From Vibrio sp. 10N.261.55.A7 (GTDB taxonomy: Bacteria > Pseudomonadota > Gammaproteobacteria > Enterobacterales > Vibrionaceae): a stretch of DNA of 64,000 nt. Position 1 is the stretch's first letter. The number at the start of each line of letters is the position of its first letter. Below are positions 1 to 9,529 of the stretch, one piece after another. A program made the position numbers and the translations under genes. Under the pieces are notes generated by a model. It had not been told where the DNA came from, searched no databases, and saw nothing but the letters and a program-made list of their open reading frames with translations. Location: the NCBI RefSeq assembly GCF_002877365.1, contig NZ_MCWZ01000282.1, forward strand, positions 18,962 through 82,961, written 5' to 3'.

Positions 1-143
1 AACGATTAATGGAAGCGTTCAAGCACGGGTTTAAAAAGGCCATTGTTCCAGCGGCGAATATGCCCAAGAATGGGGTGGAAGGGATGCAAATCCATGGTGT
101 GAAAAAGCTCTCAGATGCCTTGCAAGCATTTGATGAGTTGTGA
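1..143 (+). CDS. radA: RadA/Sms DNA repair protein, C-terminal fragment
   Basis: Only the last 46 codons lie in the window; the frame starts at base 3 and ends with TGA at 141-143. The peptide contains KKAIVPAANMPK, GMQIHGVKKL and ends SDALQAFDEL, which matches the extreme C-terminus of RadA (Sms), the LonP-like P domain tail of the bacterial branch-migration helicase that helps RecA-mediated recombination. The RecA-like ATPase core and zinc finger are outside the window. In Vibrio cholerae radA lies close to the second EF-G gene, which agrees with fusA2 downstream here. The identification rests on a short tail but the match is specific. Confidence 0.85.
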   Translation, partial: RLMEAFKHGFKKAIVPAANMPKNGVEGMQIHGVKKLSDALQAFDEL

Positions 144-257
144 GGGAGCGAAGTTAACTGACGCCAGCTAAGTCAGTTACCCGTCAGTGAAAGGACAAGT
201 CACAAATTGGCTGCACACTGCTTCAAAGAAGCGTTCGTTGTCTTAAAAGGAGTTAAG

Positions 258-1871
258 ATGTTACGGCATTGGATAGTACTCTGGTTGATGCTGATTGCTC
301 AGCCAGTTTTTTCTGGGCAGTCTGGTCAAGGTATTTGGAGCGAAGAGTCGTTTCAATGGTATGCCGGTGGAACGTTCTCAAACAACGGACCTTTGGAAAG
401 CCACTTAGAGAGCCTGTCTGCTCGTTCAACGTTTAGTTTGATCGGAGAGAAACAAACGAGCTTACTGAAGTTTGAAGTATTAGATTCGGCTTCTTATGTC
501 ATTGATTTCCGAAACTCTAACTTTATTGGCCAATACCAACACCGACTGTTTGATGTTCAAGGGCAGCTTTTAACGTCGATGAATGGGGGACTGTATCAGA
601 CAGAGCCCTCTCAGTTTTTTCTTCGTAATGGGCATCGAATCCATTTAGCAGCTGGTCACTATCAGCTACTGACGACACAACAATCCCAGTTCAATATTGC
701 CCCTCCGACTCCTTTTGTTATGAGTGACGCGGAATATTTTGGTGAGATCCGTCTGGGAAATGCGTTCGTCTTATCAACATTAGGCATTCTGGTTGGTCTC
801 TTCTTTTATTACATTGTTATCTCATTTGCTCGAAAAAGTACGGTCGATTTTACCTATGCGATGTTTATCCTTGGCAACATAATCTTTAACTGTACGACCT
901 TACATGTCAGTCGTGATGTCTTTGGTCTCGCTTGGTTTAGTGGAGGAAGCTGGCCAATACTCTTCTCTAACATTGCCTACATTGTGTTTGTGATGTCATT
1001 GCTTAAAATATCGAAGCACAAAAACCGAGTTTTATGGCGAGCAGGAGTCTCGATCATCTCTCTATTCAGTCTTTTTATTGTTTCATCTCTGTTTTATCCC
1101 GAGTGGCAAAATGAGTTGAATCGTTTAGGGGTTGGAATCTTTCTATTATTCGGCATCACTTGTGGCATCGTTGAGAGCATTAGAGGCAGCACCATCGCTA
1201 GGCTCTATCTGTTAGCAAATATTGGGTTTGTTCTTCTAGGAGGGATAGCCATCTCGCAAGAGCAAATAGATGGCTTGCAAACCATCTACATGTCCCACAT
1301 TGGTTTACTAGCCGTTGCCTTGGAAGTGTTGTTCTTATCTTGCGTTGTCTCTTATCAGATGACGATGCTAGAGAGTGATAAATCGAGAGCGTTAGCTGAG
1401 GCGGAAGTGTCGCTGATGATTGCCCGCACCGATCCCTTGACCCAGTTACCTAACCGCTATGCATTAGAAAAACGTTTAGCGTCAGTGAAGGAAACGGAAG
1501 CGTTCATTTATATAGATTTGGACGGGCTAAAACAGTGTAATGACCATTATGGCCATGAAATGGGCGATCGATTGTTAAAGTCGTTCAGTAATAAGCTACA
1601 TCAAGAGTTAGTACCGAATTGTCAGTTATACCGTATCTCTGGTGATGAGTTTGGTCTGGTCTTTTTGAAAGCTCATCTCAATGATGTGGTAGAGGCCATC
1701 AAGGTGGTTGAATTGGCATTGCATCAAGATTTCACCAGTGACGTCGGCGTCAGTTTTGGCAGTGCTCACTTTGAAGATTATGAACGTTCACAACAAGCCG
1801 TGCAGGCTGCTGATAAAGCAATGTACGTAAATAAGAAGTTAAAGAAGAGACAAATATCTGCACTCGCATGA
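258..1871 (+). CDS. Membrane diguanylate cyclase with 7TMR-DISM sensor and GGDEF domain
   Basis: The predicted protein has 537 aa. A longer in-frame start at 207 exists, but ATG 258 has AAAGGAG just upstream and begins a clear signal peptide (MLRHWIVLWLMLIAQPVFSG), so I choose it. After a periplasmic beta-rich region of about 140 residues come seven hydrophobic segments (about residues 167-370), the 7TMR-DISM layout. A C-terminal GGDEF domain follows, starting at DPLTQLPNR, with the signature SGDEF near residues 461-465. SGDEF is a variant found in active cyclases. I see no RxxD inhibitory site five residues before it, so product inhibition may be absent. The inferred role is making cyclic di-GMP from GTP in response to an external ligand. 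No EAL domain is present. The ligand is unknown. Confidence 0.85.
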   Translation: MLRHWIVLWLMLIAQPVFSGQSGQGIWSEESFQWYAGGTFSNNGPLESHLESLSARSTFSLIGEKQTSLLKFEVLDSASYVIDFRNSNFIGQYQHRLFDVQGQLLTSMNGGLYQTEPSQFFLRNGHRIHLAAGHYQLLTTQQSQFNIAPPTPFVMSDAEYFGEIRLGNAFVLSTLGILVGLFFYYIVISFARKSTVDFTYAMFILGNIIFNCTTLHVSRDVFGLAWFSGGSWPILFSNIAYIVFVMSLLKISKHKNRVLWRAGVSIISLFSLFIVSSLFYPEWQNELNRLGVGIFLLFGITCGIVESIRGSTIARLYLLANIGFVLLGGIAISQEQIDGLQTIYMSHIGLLAVALEVLFLSCVVSYQMTMLESDKSRALAEAEVSLMIARTDPLTQLPNRYALEKRLASVKETEAFIYIDLDGLKQCNDHYGHEMGDRLLKSFSNKLHQELVPNCQLYRISGDEFGLVFLKAHLNDVVEAIKVVELALHQDFTSDVGVSFGSAHFEDYERSQQAVQAADKAMYVNKKLKKRQISALA

Positions 1872-1973
1872 GTAAATTGCACACACAATTTGGTCGTTTT
1901 ATGTTCGATATTTGATCATTAAAAAACCGTAACAATAAATGGTGCTGAACAAAGATTTTCAGAAGGCGTAAAA

Positions 1974-2876
1974 ATGGTGAATCTAGAATCATGGCATAAC
2001 GCTCCTTTTCTCGAAGCTATTCAGGTGGCATTAGAAAAGTGGACAGATCCGTCACACATTGAATATCTGCCGCCTTCAAAACGACTGGCGATATTTGATC
2101 TTGATGGAACGCTTTGGTGTGAGAAGCCGCTGATTACAGAGGTCGAATTTTGGATCCATGAGTTAGGTGCGGTGAAACAGAACGTTGAGTATGCGCATCA
2201 CCATTCGGAAATCGACCGTTTGCTTGTGTGCGTAGAAAGTGAGACCAAGTCCGTGGTCGCAGAGGCTGCTCGATTGTATTACCGAATTTTTGAACACGAA
2301 ACGTCTGGGCAATATCAGGATAAAGTACGTACATGGTTTAATAACGCGGTTCATCCAAGATTCAATGTGCCCCTTAGCGAATTGGCTTACCTGCCGATGA
2401 AGGCGCTTCTTGAGCAACTTCAAGCGCACGGATTTCGATGTATTATTAACTCGGGCAGTACCCATGACTTCTTAACGGCATGTTGCTTAGCGGTACTCAA
2501 CATTGATTTTCAAGATGTTCTAGGATCATTCCGCTCGAGTGAGAATGAACGGGAGCCCCTTGACGTGAATGTCGGCGAGAAAAAGGTGATTCAATTCAAA
2601 CAGAAATATGATTCTATTCCAGTGATAGCCGTCGGAAACACAGCTCACGATATTCCGCTCATTGAATGGGTCAATAGCAATGAGAATGCAGTGACTGGGT
2701 TTATCCATCACGATGACCGTATGCAGGAGTATGATTACGACTTCGACTCCAAACTAAAAGCGTACTTATCCCTTCCATCTACGCGCAGTTTTAAAGTGTC
2801 AATGAAGCACAATTGGAATCACGTGTTTGAATTTGATGCCTTACCTGCAGATAGGAATTTTGTCTCACAAGTGTAA
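1974..2876 (+). CDS. HAD-superfamily hydrolase (phosphoserine phosphatase-like)
   Basis: This 300-aa protein has the HAD motifs in order: motif I FDLDGTLW (D42 nucleophile, D44), motif II IINSGS (Ser160), lysines KK at 203-204 and motif IV GNTAHDIPLIE (221-231) with a metal-binding acid. The long segment between motifs I and II suggests an alpha-helical C1 cap, as in phosphoserine phosphatase and related phosphatases (PF12710). The substrate cannot be read from the sequence. The gene follows the cyclase with about 100 bp between them and precedes fusA2, from which it is separated by a weak terminator, so it probably forms its own unit. The C-terminal 60 residues after motif IV are unassigned. 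Confidence 0.75.
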   Translation: MVNLESWHNAPFLEAIQVALEKWTDPSHIEYLPPSKRLAIFDLDGTLWCEKPLITEVEFWIHELGAVKQNVEYAHHHSEIDRLLVCVESETKSVVAEAARLYYRIFEHETSGQYQDKVRTWFNNAVHPRFNVPLSELAYLPMKALLEQLQAHGFRCIINSGSTHDFLTACCLAVLNIDFQDVLGSFRSSENEREPLDVNVGEKKVIQFKQKYDSIPVIAVGNTAHDIPLIEWVNSNENAVTGFIHHDDRMQEYDYDFDSKLKAYLSLPSTRSFKVSMKHNWNHVFEFDALPADRNFVSQV

Positions 2877-2941
2877 CGCAACAGTTTGTTAACGTGTTTA
2901 CTTGACTAAAGGTCGATTCATTGGCTTAAATATGTCTATTC

Positions 2942-2975
2942 TTTAAGTGTGAGTTCCGCTTAAATGGATTTTTTT
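2942..2975 (+). terminator. Weak rho-independent terminator after the HAD gene
   Basis: TTTAAGTG (2942-2949) pairs with CGCTTAAA (2957-2964) through one G-T wobble with a 7-nt loop, and a run of seven T ends at 2975. The stem is AT-rich, so it is likely inefficient. Confidence 0.45.
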
Positions 2976-3015
2976 ATGTCCAACCACTCGCGAGGGTATC
3001 AGTCTTGACGGATTG

Positions 3016-3024
3016 TGGTATACT
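3016..3024 (+). promoter_or_regulatory. Extended -10 promoter element of the EF-G gene
   Basis: TGGTATACT matches an extended -10 (TGnTATAAT-like) and lies 38 bp before the fusA2 ATG. A good -35 is not obvious at the usual distance, which extended -10 promoters tolerate. Confidence 0.5.
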
Positions 3025-3061
3025 CTGCGCGCAATTTATATCCTATTAACAGAGTAAGACA

Positions 3062-5149
3062 ATGGCAGATTTATCGAAGTACAGAAACATTGGTATTTTC
3101 GCGCACGTTGATGCGGGTAAAACAACTACCACTGAACGAATCCTAAAGTTAACTGGTCAAATTCATAAGACTGGTGAAGTTCACGATGGCGAATCAACAA
3201 CTGACTTTATGGAACAGGAAGCTGAGCGCGGAATTACTATCCAGTCAGCAGCTGTAAGCTGTTTCTGGAACGACCACCGTCTAAACGTTATCGATACTCC
3301 TGGACACGTTGACTTCACAGTTGAAGTATACCGTTCTCTTAAAGTACTTGATGGCGGTATCGGCGTATTCTGTGGTTCTGGCGGTGTTGAGCCTCAGTCA
3401 GAAACTAACTGGCGCTACGCGAACGAATCAGAAGTATCTCGTCTGATCTTCGTAAACAAACTAGACCGTATGGGCGCAGATTTTTTCCGCGTTGTAGATC
3501 AAGTTAAGAACGTACTAGGCGCAACTCCGCTAGTAATGGTTCTACCAATCGGTCGTGAAGACGATTTCGTTGGTGTTGTAGACCTACTAAGCAAGAAAGC
3601 GTATGTATGGGATGACACTGGTCTTCCAGAAAACTACGAAATTACAGACGTTCCAGCTGACATGGTTGATGACGTTGAGCAATACCGTGAAGAGCTTATC
3701 GAAACTGCTGTAGAGCAAGACGATGACCTAATGGAAGCTTACATGGAAGGTGAAGAGCCTTCTATCGAAGACATCAAGCGTTGTATCCGTAAAGGTACTC
3801 GTGACCTAGCGTTCTTCCCAACATTCTGTGGTTCTGCATTTAAGAACAAGGGTGTTCAAATCGTTCTTGACGCTGTAGTTGATTACCTACCTTCTCCAAC
3901 AGAAGTAGATCCTCAACCACTAACAGACAAAGAAACTGGTGAGCCAACTGGCGAAGTAGCAACTGTTTCTGTTGATGAGCCACTACGTGCTCTAGCGTTT
4001 AAGATCATGGACGACCGTTTCGGTGCTCTAACGTTTATCCGTATCTACTCTGGTAAACTAAACAAGGGTGATACAATCCTTAACGCTGCAACAGGTAAAA
4101 CTGAGCGTATCGGCCGTATGGTTGAGATGCAAGCAGATGAGCGTAACGAACTAACTTCTGCACAAGCGGGTGACATCATCGCTGTAGTAGGTATGAAGAA
4201 CGTTCAAACTGGTCACACTCTATGTGATGTTAAGCACGAGTGTACACTTGAGCCAATGATCTTCCCAACGCCAGTAATCTCTATCGCTGTATCTCCAAAA
4301 GATAAAGGCGGTTCTGAGAAAATGGGTATCGCGATCGGTAAAATGGTTGCAGAAGATCCTTCTTTCCAAGTTGAAACTGACGAAGAAACTGGCGAAACTA
4401 TCCTGAAAGGTATGGGTGAACTTCACCTAGACATCAAGGTAGATATCCTTAAGCGTACTTACGGCGTTGACCTAACTGTAGGTGCTCCTCAAGTTGCTTA
4501 CCGTGAAACTATCACTCAAGCAATTGAAGATAGCTACACGCACAAGAAGCAATCTGGTGGTTCTGGTCAGTTCGGTAAGATCGATTACCGTATCAAGCCT
4601 GGCGAAGCTGGTTCTGGCTTCACGTTCTCTTCATCTGTTGTTGGTGGTAACGTTCCTAAAGAATTCTGGCCTGCAGTTGAAAAAGGCTTCGCTGGAATGA
4701 TGGATAACGGTGTTCTTGCTGGTTTCCCAACTCTAGACGTTGAAGTTGAACTATACGACGGTGGCTTCCACGCAGTCGATTCATCTGCAATCGCATTTGA
4801 AATCGCAGCGAAAGGCGCATTCCGTCAATCTATGCCTAAAGCAGGCGCTCAACTTCTTGAGCCTATCATGAACGTTGACGTGTTCACTCCAGACGATCAC
4901 GTTGGTGATGTTATCGGTGACCTTAACCGTCGTCGTGGCATGATCAAAGATCAGCAAGCTGGTGCTACTGGTGTTCGTATTAAAGCAGACGTTCCTCTAT
5001 CAGAAATGTTTGGTTACATCGGTCACCTACGTACTATCACTTCAGGCCGTGGTCAGTTCTCTATGGAGTTCCTACAGTACTCACCATGTCCAATGAACGT
5101 TGCTGAAGAAGTAATCGCTAAAGTTAAAGAAGAAAACGCTAAGAAATAA
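3062..5149 (+). CDS. fusA: Elongation factor G, second copy type (FusA2)
   Basis: The 695-aa protein is a ribosomal translocase GTPase. The G1 motif [15 protein letters not shown] is at residues 14-28, G2/switch I lies around [10 protein letters not shown]3 is [12 protein letters not shown] and G4 is NKLDRMGAD. Domains II to V follow, ending in the domain IV/V signature region [19 protein letters not shown]. The rpsL-rpsG-fusA-tuf context of the main EF-G is absent; a stand-alone gene near radA is where Vibrio carries its second EF-G (fusA-2 of V. cholerae). Codon use is strongly biased, as in highly expressed genes, so this copy is probably well expressed. It has its own extended -10 promoter and a strong terminator. 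Confidence 0.93.
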   Translation: MADLSKYRNIGIFAHVDAGKTTTTERILKLTGQIHKTGEVHDGESTTDFMEQEAERGITIQSAAVSCFWNDHRLNVIDTPGHVDFTVEVYRSLKVLDGGIGVFCGSGGVEPQSETNWRYANESEVSRLIFVNKLDRMGADFFRVVDQVKNVLGATPLVMVLPIGREDDFVGVVDLLSKKAYVWDDTGLPENYEITDVPADMVDDVEQYREELIETAVEQDDDLMEAYMEGEEPSIEDIKRCIRKGTRDLAFFPTFCGSAFKNKGVQIVLDAVVDYLPSPTEVDPQPLTDKETGEPTGEVATVSVDEPLRALAFKIMDDRFGALTFIRIYSGKLNKGDTILNAATGKTERIGRMVEMQADERNELTSAQAGDIIAVVGMKNVQTGHTLCDVKHECTLEPMIFPTPVISIAVSPKDKGGSEKMGIAIGKMVAEDPSFQVETDEETGETILKGMGELHLDIKVDILKRTYGVDLTVGAPQVAYRETITQAIEDSYTHKKQSGGSGQFGKIDYRIKPGEAGSGFTFSSSVVGGNVPKEFWPAVEKGFAGMMDNGVLAGFPTLDVEVELYDGGFHAVDSSAIAFEIAAKGAFRQSMPKAGAQLLEPIMNVDVFTPDDHVGDVIGDLNRRRGMIKDQQAGATGVRIKADVPLSEMFGYIGHLRTITSGRGQFSMEFLQYSPCPMNVAEEVIAKVKEENAKK

Positions 5150-5170
5150 TCGTTTTTATCTCTAACTTAA

Positions 5171-5206
5171 AAGCCCCACTAGTGAATGCTAGTGGGGCTT
5201 TTTGTT
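5171..5206 (+). terminator. Strong rho-independent terminator of fusA2
   Basis: A perfect 12-bp stem, AAGCCCCACTAG (5171-5182) with CTAGTGGGGCTT (5189-5200), closes a 6-nt loop and is followed by T-rich sequence. Confidence 0.9.
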
Positions 5207-5266
5207 TTTAACAGCGAATGGATAACACTTGAAGGCAAGTTAGGAGGCACCCTCGCTCTTTACTTT

Positions 5267-5479
5267 CTAGCGTTTTAGGTCGATATAAATTTGTTCAACC
5301 TTAGTTCTGGCCCACTCTGTTTTGCGTAAAAACTTGAGGCTTGATTTGATACTAGGCTCGCTTTTAAAGCAGTTAATATTAACCATGCGGCTTAACTCTT
5401 CCCACCCATAGTGCTCAACAAGTTCAGTGAGCAGTTTTTGTAGGGTGATGCCGTGAAGCGGGTTATTTTCTTGTGTCAT
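5267..5479 (-). CDS. VF530 family small protein (DUF2132)
   Basis: This 70-aa protein has the whole signature of the DUF2132/VF530 family: [10 protein letters not shown] near the N-terminus, [10 protein letters not shown], then [20 protein letters not shown] and a basic C-terminal helix. The family prototype is VF530 of Aliivibrio fischeri, a small helical protein whose fold has been related to DNA-binding proteins. No enzymatic role is known to me. The gene lies convergent to fusA2 and downstream of the LysR gene on the same strand, 55 bp from its stop, so they might share a transcript. Confidence 0.85.
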   Translation of the reverse strand: MTQENNPLHGITLQKLLTELVEHYGWEELSRMVNINCFKSEPSIKSSLKFLRKTEWARTKVEQIYIDLKR

Positions 5480-5533
5480 GTGTTCTCAGTGAATATCACA
5501 GTTGGGTATTGCCAGTATTATAGCAACTCTCCG

Positions 5534-6472
5534 CTACTTCGACCTTTGCCATTTTAATGAATAATCACTTTCTCGAATATCTAAGCCTTCCTTTCCTAAT
5601 GGCGAGAAAAGATCAACCTGCTGCTTCATCCAATGCTCAAACATGATTATCTTTTCACGGCGAAAGTAACCTGACGGTGCACATAGGTAGTAGCTATAGC
5701 GAGGTTTGAGGGCAATGTTGCTGATGCGCACAAGTTTGCCTTCATTAATATAACGCAAAGCCAAACTGTGTTTGACAAGAGCGACCCCTTGTACTGCTAA
5801 CGCGCCTTCTAAAACAAAGTGAGAGCCATCATACTGAAGCGTGGAGTTACCCGCCTTAGCGCCGACACAGTCTAACCAGAGTTGCCAATCCATGTCTGGC
5901 CAGCGATCCTCGATGAGCTCCGCCTTATGCAGGTCATCAACGCAATAGATGCCGTGTTTCTCCTGGTAGAGAGGGTGGCAGACGGGGTAAATAACATCGT
6001 CCATTAACCAGCGACTTTCTACATTCTTATAGTTCCCTTCACCGTAGCGAATGCAAATATCGACACTCGAGTCTTGAAAAGAGACGACCTGATTGGTCGG
6101 TTCGATAAGCATGCCCAACTCTGGATGCGCTTCTTTAAATTGTCCAATGCGAGGGACAAGCCAATGTTGAGCAAAGGACGGTAGGGTTGATATAGACAGT
6201 TGATTGGGGTTGGGATCTTGATTTATCTGCCTTATACCATCTTGAAGATGTGCAAACCCTTTTTTAGCTTGCTCATAGAGGGTTTCACCTTCATGGGTTA
6301 ATACAACCTGTCTATGTTGGCGGATAAACAGATCTGTGCCTATCCATTCTTCGAGAAAACGAATTTGCTGGCTGATTGCGGCGGCGGTGACATACAAATG
6401 ACTCGCCGCGGCTTTAAAGCTGCCTAGCTCGGCTGCGGTGTAAAAATAGTAGATTCCTAAGAAAGGCGGCAT
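5534..6472 (-). CDS. LysR-type transcriptional regulator (GcvA-like)
   Basis: The gene encodes 312 aa from the chosen start at 6472; the open frame continues upstream to 6574, but that part would overlap the divergent promoter and is unlike LysR N-termini. MPPFLGIYYFYTAAELGS opens the winged helix-turn-helix (TAAAISQQIRFLEEWIG), and a GAAA ATG-proximal ribosome site supports the start. The rest is a type 2 periplasmic-binding-like effector domain. The effector is unknown. The gene is divergent from a DUF1127 gene, an arrangement repeatedly seen with GcvA-like regulators in Vibrio, so that gene is the likely target. Confidence 0.82.
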   Translation of the reverse strand: MPPFLGIYYFYTAAELGSFKAAASHLYVTAAAISQQIRFLEEWIGTDLFIRQHRQVVLTHEGETLYEQAKKGFAHLQDGIRQINQDPNPNQLSISTLPSFAQHWLVPRIGQFKEAHPELGMLIEPTNQVVSFQDSSVDICIRYGEGNYKNVESRWLMDDVIYPVCHPLYQEKHGIYCVDDLHKAELIEDRWPDMDWQLWLDCVGAKAGNSTLQYDGSHFVLEGALAVQGVALVKHSLALRYINEGKLVRISNIALKPRYSYYLCAPSGYFRREKIIMFEHWMKQQVDLFSPLGKEGLDIRESDYSLKWQRSK

Positions 6473-6589
6473 TCGATCTTTCACATTAGTTTTCCTTAAC
6501 TCAATGACAAATCGTATCGTTTGTAGAGTTAACCATAATGGTTGATTATCAATCTTGTCAACAGAGTTAACCAAGGGAGAGAAAGAGAT
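6473..6589. promoter_or_regulatory. Divergent operator region of the LysR/DUF1127 pair
   Basis: The 117-bp gap holds a direct repeat AGAGTTAACCA at 6525-6535 and 6563-6573 (38 bp apart), an overlapping palindrome AACCATAATGGTT at 6531-6543, and an inverted partner TTAACTC at 6497-6503. These repeated GTTAACC blocks are plausible LysR binding sites. The assignment to this regulator is inferred from position. Confidence 0.5.
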
Positions 6590-6796
6590 ATGGCGACTTC
6601 AATCATTAGCACCCCAATGACCAATCGAAGTGTTTCAATCAGTTGGATTAAGACAATCTTTCCTTTAATGAAACAATGGTTGGCGAAATCGCGTTCTAGA
6701 AAGCAGCTTGCATCATTACCAAAACACTTACTGAATGATATTGGTGTGAGTGATAGAGAAGCACTGATCGAGAGCGAACGCCCTTTCTGGGATTGA
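6590..6796 (+). CDS. DUF1127 domain small protein
   Basis: From ATG 6590, preceded by GGGAGAG, the gene encodes 68 aa; an upstream in-frame start at 6542 lacks a ribosome site and runs through the operator. The C-terminal part SLPKHLLNDIGVSDREALIES is the DUF1127 motif (arginine-rich short helical domain plus DIGxSRxxA-like segment), found in YjiS-type small proteins. A basic stretch KSRSRKQ precedes it. Some members of the family in other bacteria affect RNA turnover or stress metabolism. The role here is unknown. A strong terminator follows, so it is a single-gene transcript, probably under the divergent LysR protein. Confidence 0.8.
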   Translation: MATSIISTPMTNRSVSISWIKTIFPLMKQWLAKSRSRKQLASLPKHLLNDIGVSDREALIESERPFWD

Positions 6797-6841
6797 TAAT
6801 CAAACGAACAGATTTACTTGCTAACCTTCCTGTCTGGCAGC

Positions 6842-6876
6842 ACCTCAGCGTTCTTTATTTGCGCTGAGGTTTTTTA
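6842..6876 (+). terminator. Rho-independent terminator of the DUF1127 gene
   Basis: ACCTCAGCG (6842-6850) pairs perfectly with CGCTGAGGT (6862-6870) around an 11-nt loop, followed by a T run. Confidence 0.85.
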
Positions 6877-6910
6877 TTGGCATTCAGAAGGTAAGAAGCA
6901 GCCGGAACAA

Positions 6911-6950
6911 AAAAGCATGCATTACTTTTAACCAGTAATTGCATGCCTTT
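6911..6950 (-). terminator. Rho-independent terminator of the acyl-CoA synthetase gene
   Basis: Read on the minus strand, GCATGCAATTACT and AGTAATGCATGC pair with a single bulged base and a run of T follows. It lies directly after the stop of the minus-strand gene. Confidence 0.75.
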
Positions 6951-6968
6951 ATTAAAATTGATCAGGTT

Positions 6969-8654
6969 TTAGTCTTCCCAAACAACCAACTTATCTTTAG
7001 GCCAGTTATGACCGATTTCATGGTATTTCTGCTCAAGAATATGTCGCTTGATCTTTAAGGTAGGGGTTAGAACATTGTTCTCGATGCTCCAAGGTTCCTT
7101 AATCATCAATACCCCTTTTATCTTCTCGTGAGATGCGAGTTGGCTATTCATCTTCTCAACGACACGCTTCGTTGTTCGCTCATAGCGAGCACGATCAAAG
7201 TTAGGGAAGTCGTGTGGAACCACTAAGAGAATTGGCCCAGGCAATCCTAGTCCAATCAAGCACATCATCTCAACACGGCTGTATTCGAACAACTTTTTCT
7301 CAATCGGAACAGGGGCAACAAATTTCCCTTTCGCGGTTTTGAATGTGTCTTTCTTACGCCCTTGTATTGTTAAGTAGCCTTCGCTGTCGATGGCACCGAT
7401 GTCACCCGTGTGCAACCATCCGTCATTATCAAAAGATTCTTGCGTTGCAATGTCATTCTTGTAATAGCCAGAAAATAGCCCTTTACCACGAACCATAATT
7501 TCGTCATCAGAGGCAATTTTAAGCTGTATTCCAGGGCCTGCATTACCCACACTTCCTATTTTGTCTTCACGGAATGGGTAGTTCAACGTGCTGTAAGCGA
7601 AGGATTCGGTCATGCCCCAAGCTTCGGTAATGTTCAGACCCACACTGTGGTACCAATTGAGTAAAGCTGGTGAAACTGGCGCTGAACCGCAACCAAGTAC
7701 ACGCGCTTGATCAAGCCCGAGTCCATCCGCCAACTTTTTCTTGATTAGCGAGTTAACGAACGGAATCTTGAGCAAGATGTTGAGCTTCTTCTGTGGCAGT
7801 TTGTCTTGAATGCGCTGTTGGAATAACGTCCAAAGCCTTGGAACAGAAATGAATAGGGTCGGACGATGCATTTTCACATCTTCAATAAAGGTATCTAAAG
7901 ACTCAGGGAAAGCGGTGAGCACGCCTCCTGCAATGGAAGATCCGTATATATAGACACGTTCAGTAATGTGAGCGAGTGGAAGATACGAGAACAGACGGTC
8001 ATCGGATTTAATGCTAATGAGTTCAATCAGCATTTGAACAGACCAGCTAAATGAGCCATACGTGAGCATCGCCCCTTTAGGCTGGCCAGATGTACCTGAT
8101 GTGTATACCAGAGACATCAGCTTATCGTCATAATGTTCAGGACGAAAAGTTGAAGGCTCTGCTTCTTCAATAATGTCATCGAATAGATATTGGCAGTTTG
8201 GCGCACTGTCGTAAGGGAGTGCGATGCTGATTACGCTATCTAATCTATCCAAGACCTGTTGAGTGGCTGTGGCATCATCTAGCTTGCCTGCAATGAGGAA
8301 CTTACTTTCACTGTGAGTTGCACAGTACTCAATGGTTTCAGCGCCTGCGGTTGGGAAAATAGGGACACTAATAAAGTCGCCCAGTGTCATTGCGAGATCG
8401 CAGATGAACCATTCTGCACAATTCTTAGAAACCAGAGCGACTTTATCACCAGGGGCTGCGCCGAGCTTATTGAGTGCACTAACTAGTCGCAAGGCTTTGT
8501 CGGCCACCTCTGAATAAGTGAACTCGACAAATTCTCTATTAATGATCTGCTTTAAGTAGACTTCATCAGGGCGCTCTTGGGCCCACTTTAAAATCAACTC
8601 ATTAGGAGGGGGGAGGGTACACGTTGAATTGGTTGTTTGATTAGGCTGAATCAT
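6969..8654 (-). CDS. Long-chain acyl-CoA synthetase / AMP-binding enzyme
   Basis: The 561-aa protein is an adenylate-forming enzyme of the FAA1/FadD-like long-chain group. The ATP/AMP signature YTSGTSGQPKGAML spans residues 184-197, AWGMTESFAYST is motif A5, and GWLHTGDIGAID with IQGRKKDTFKTAKGK carries the A7-A8 motifs and the C-terminal catalytic lysine region. The expected reaction is fatty acid + ATP + CoA to acyl-CoA + AMP + PPi at the cytoplasmic face. The length and the AKGKFVAPVPIE region fit eukaryote-like long-chain synthetases (COG1022) better than FadD itself. It is a single gene with its own terminator. Chain-length specificity cannot be read. Confidence 0.85.
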   Translation of the reverse strand: MIQPNQTTNSTCTLPPPNELILKWAQERPDEVYLKQIINREFVEFTYSEVADKALRLVSALNKLGAAPGDKVALVSKNCAEWFICDLAMTLGDFISVPIFPTAGAETIEYCATHSESKFLIAGKLDDATATQQVLDRLDSVISIALPYDSAPNCQYLFDDIIEEAEPSTFRPEHYDDKLMSLVYTSGTSGQPKGAMLTYGSFSWSVQMLIELISIKSDDRLFSYLPLAHITERVYIYGSSIAGGVLTAFPESLDTFIEDVKMHRPTLFISVPRLWTLFQQRIQDKLPQKKLNILLKIPFVNSLIKKKLADGLGLDQARVLGCGSAPVSPALLNWYHSVGLNITEAWGMTESFAYSTLNYPFREDKIGSVGNAGPGIQLKIASDDEIMVRGKGLFSGYYKNDIATQESFDNDGWLHTGDIGAIDSEGYLTIQGRKKDTFKTAKGKFVAPVPIEKKLFEYSRVEMMCLIGLGLPGPILLVVPHDFPNFDRARYERTTKRVVEKMNSQLASHEKIKGVLMIKEPWSIENNVLTPTLKIKRHILEQKYHEIGHNWPKDKLVVWED

Positions 8655-8788
8655 TCTCTAACTCCATGTAAAACAAATGACATATTTATTATTATGTTGG
8701 CTTATTGTTAATCACATGTTAACACTAGCATGTTCACCGGGAGAGTGAAAAGCTAACGATGTATTTTTAGTTAATTAGAGTGATCTAT

Positions 8789-9529
8789 CTAATGGAACTG
8801 CCTGAAAACACCGGGAGAAATCCCGGTCTTCTTCTTAAAAATACGTGAAAAGTAGGAAACATCGTTGTACCCACATTGGTAGGCGATGACGGCAATTTTG
8901 TTTTTCTTATCATCTTGCAACAGTTTCTTCGCCAGTTCGATTCGTTTGGTCGTCAGATAGTCTCGAAAGCTAATACCAACGGATTTATGGAAAAGCTTAG
9001 AAAAGTAACTGACGGAATAGTGGCAGTAGTCGGCTATGTCTTCTTCGCGTATTGTCTTTGCTATATTTGCATCGATATACTTTAATATCTCAACGATATC
9101 CTTACTTATTTTATGCTCTGTAAGATCCAATTCCATCTTGTATATATCTAAAACAGACTGGTGATCAGTAAATCTAAAATAAATATTTTTACTCAGCTGT
9201 TCACACCAATTACTAATATCAAAACTGGATAGGTTGTAATGGTCAAATACCACATCTAAATTAATAATGTCTTCATCTATATTAACTTTGTATATAATAA
9301 TGAGTTGTTTATGTAGGTTTTGACATAATTTAATGGCTGTAATTAGAAGAGAATGATTACTATTCTTATCGTAAAAAAAGAAACAGAACTGAACATTAGG
9401 ATCACTAATAATGGACACGTCATGACCATCTTCAATAACTTTGAAATATTGTCCAATGGTGAAAAGAGTATCTCTATTAATATATGAGATCGATTGACCA
9501 ATCCAGTGGCCTGTATGCAGTACTTCCAT
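8789..9529 (-). CDS. AraC-family transcriptional regulator, AT-rich
   Basis: This 246-aa protein has a C-terminal AraC/XylS double helix-turn-helix (about residues 145-246) with the conserved end CGYNDVSYFSRIFKKKTGISPGVFR. The N-terminal 140 residues are not a recognisable cupin and may bind a ligand or partner. The gene is strikingly AT-rich (about 30 percent GC in its middle by eye) compared with both neighbours, a sign of acquisition or of H-NS-type silencing. It is divergent from the Tad pilus locus, 490 bp from the first pilin, so it is the prime candidate regulator of that locus. That link is positional inference. Confidence 0.8.
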   Translation of the reverse strand: MEVLHTGHWIGQSISYINRDTLFTIGQYFKVIEDGHDVSIISDPNVQFCFFFYDKNSNHSLLITAIKLCQNLHKQLIIIYKVNIDEDIINLDVVFDHYNLSSFDISNWCEQLSKNIYFRFTDHQSVLDIYKMELDLTEHKISKDIVEILKYIDANIAKTIREEDIADYCHYSVSYFSKLFHKSVGISFRDYLTTKRIELAKKLLQDDKKNKIAVIAYQCGYNDVSYFSRIFKKKTGISPGVFRQFH

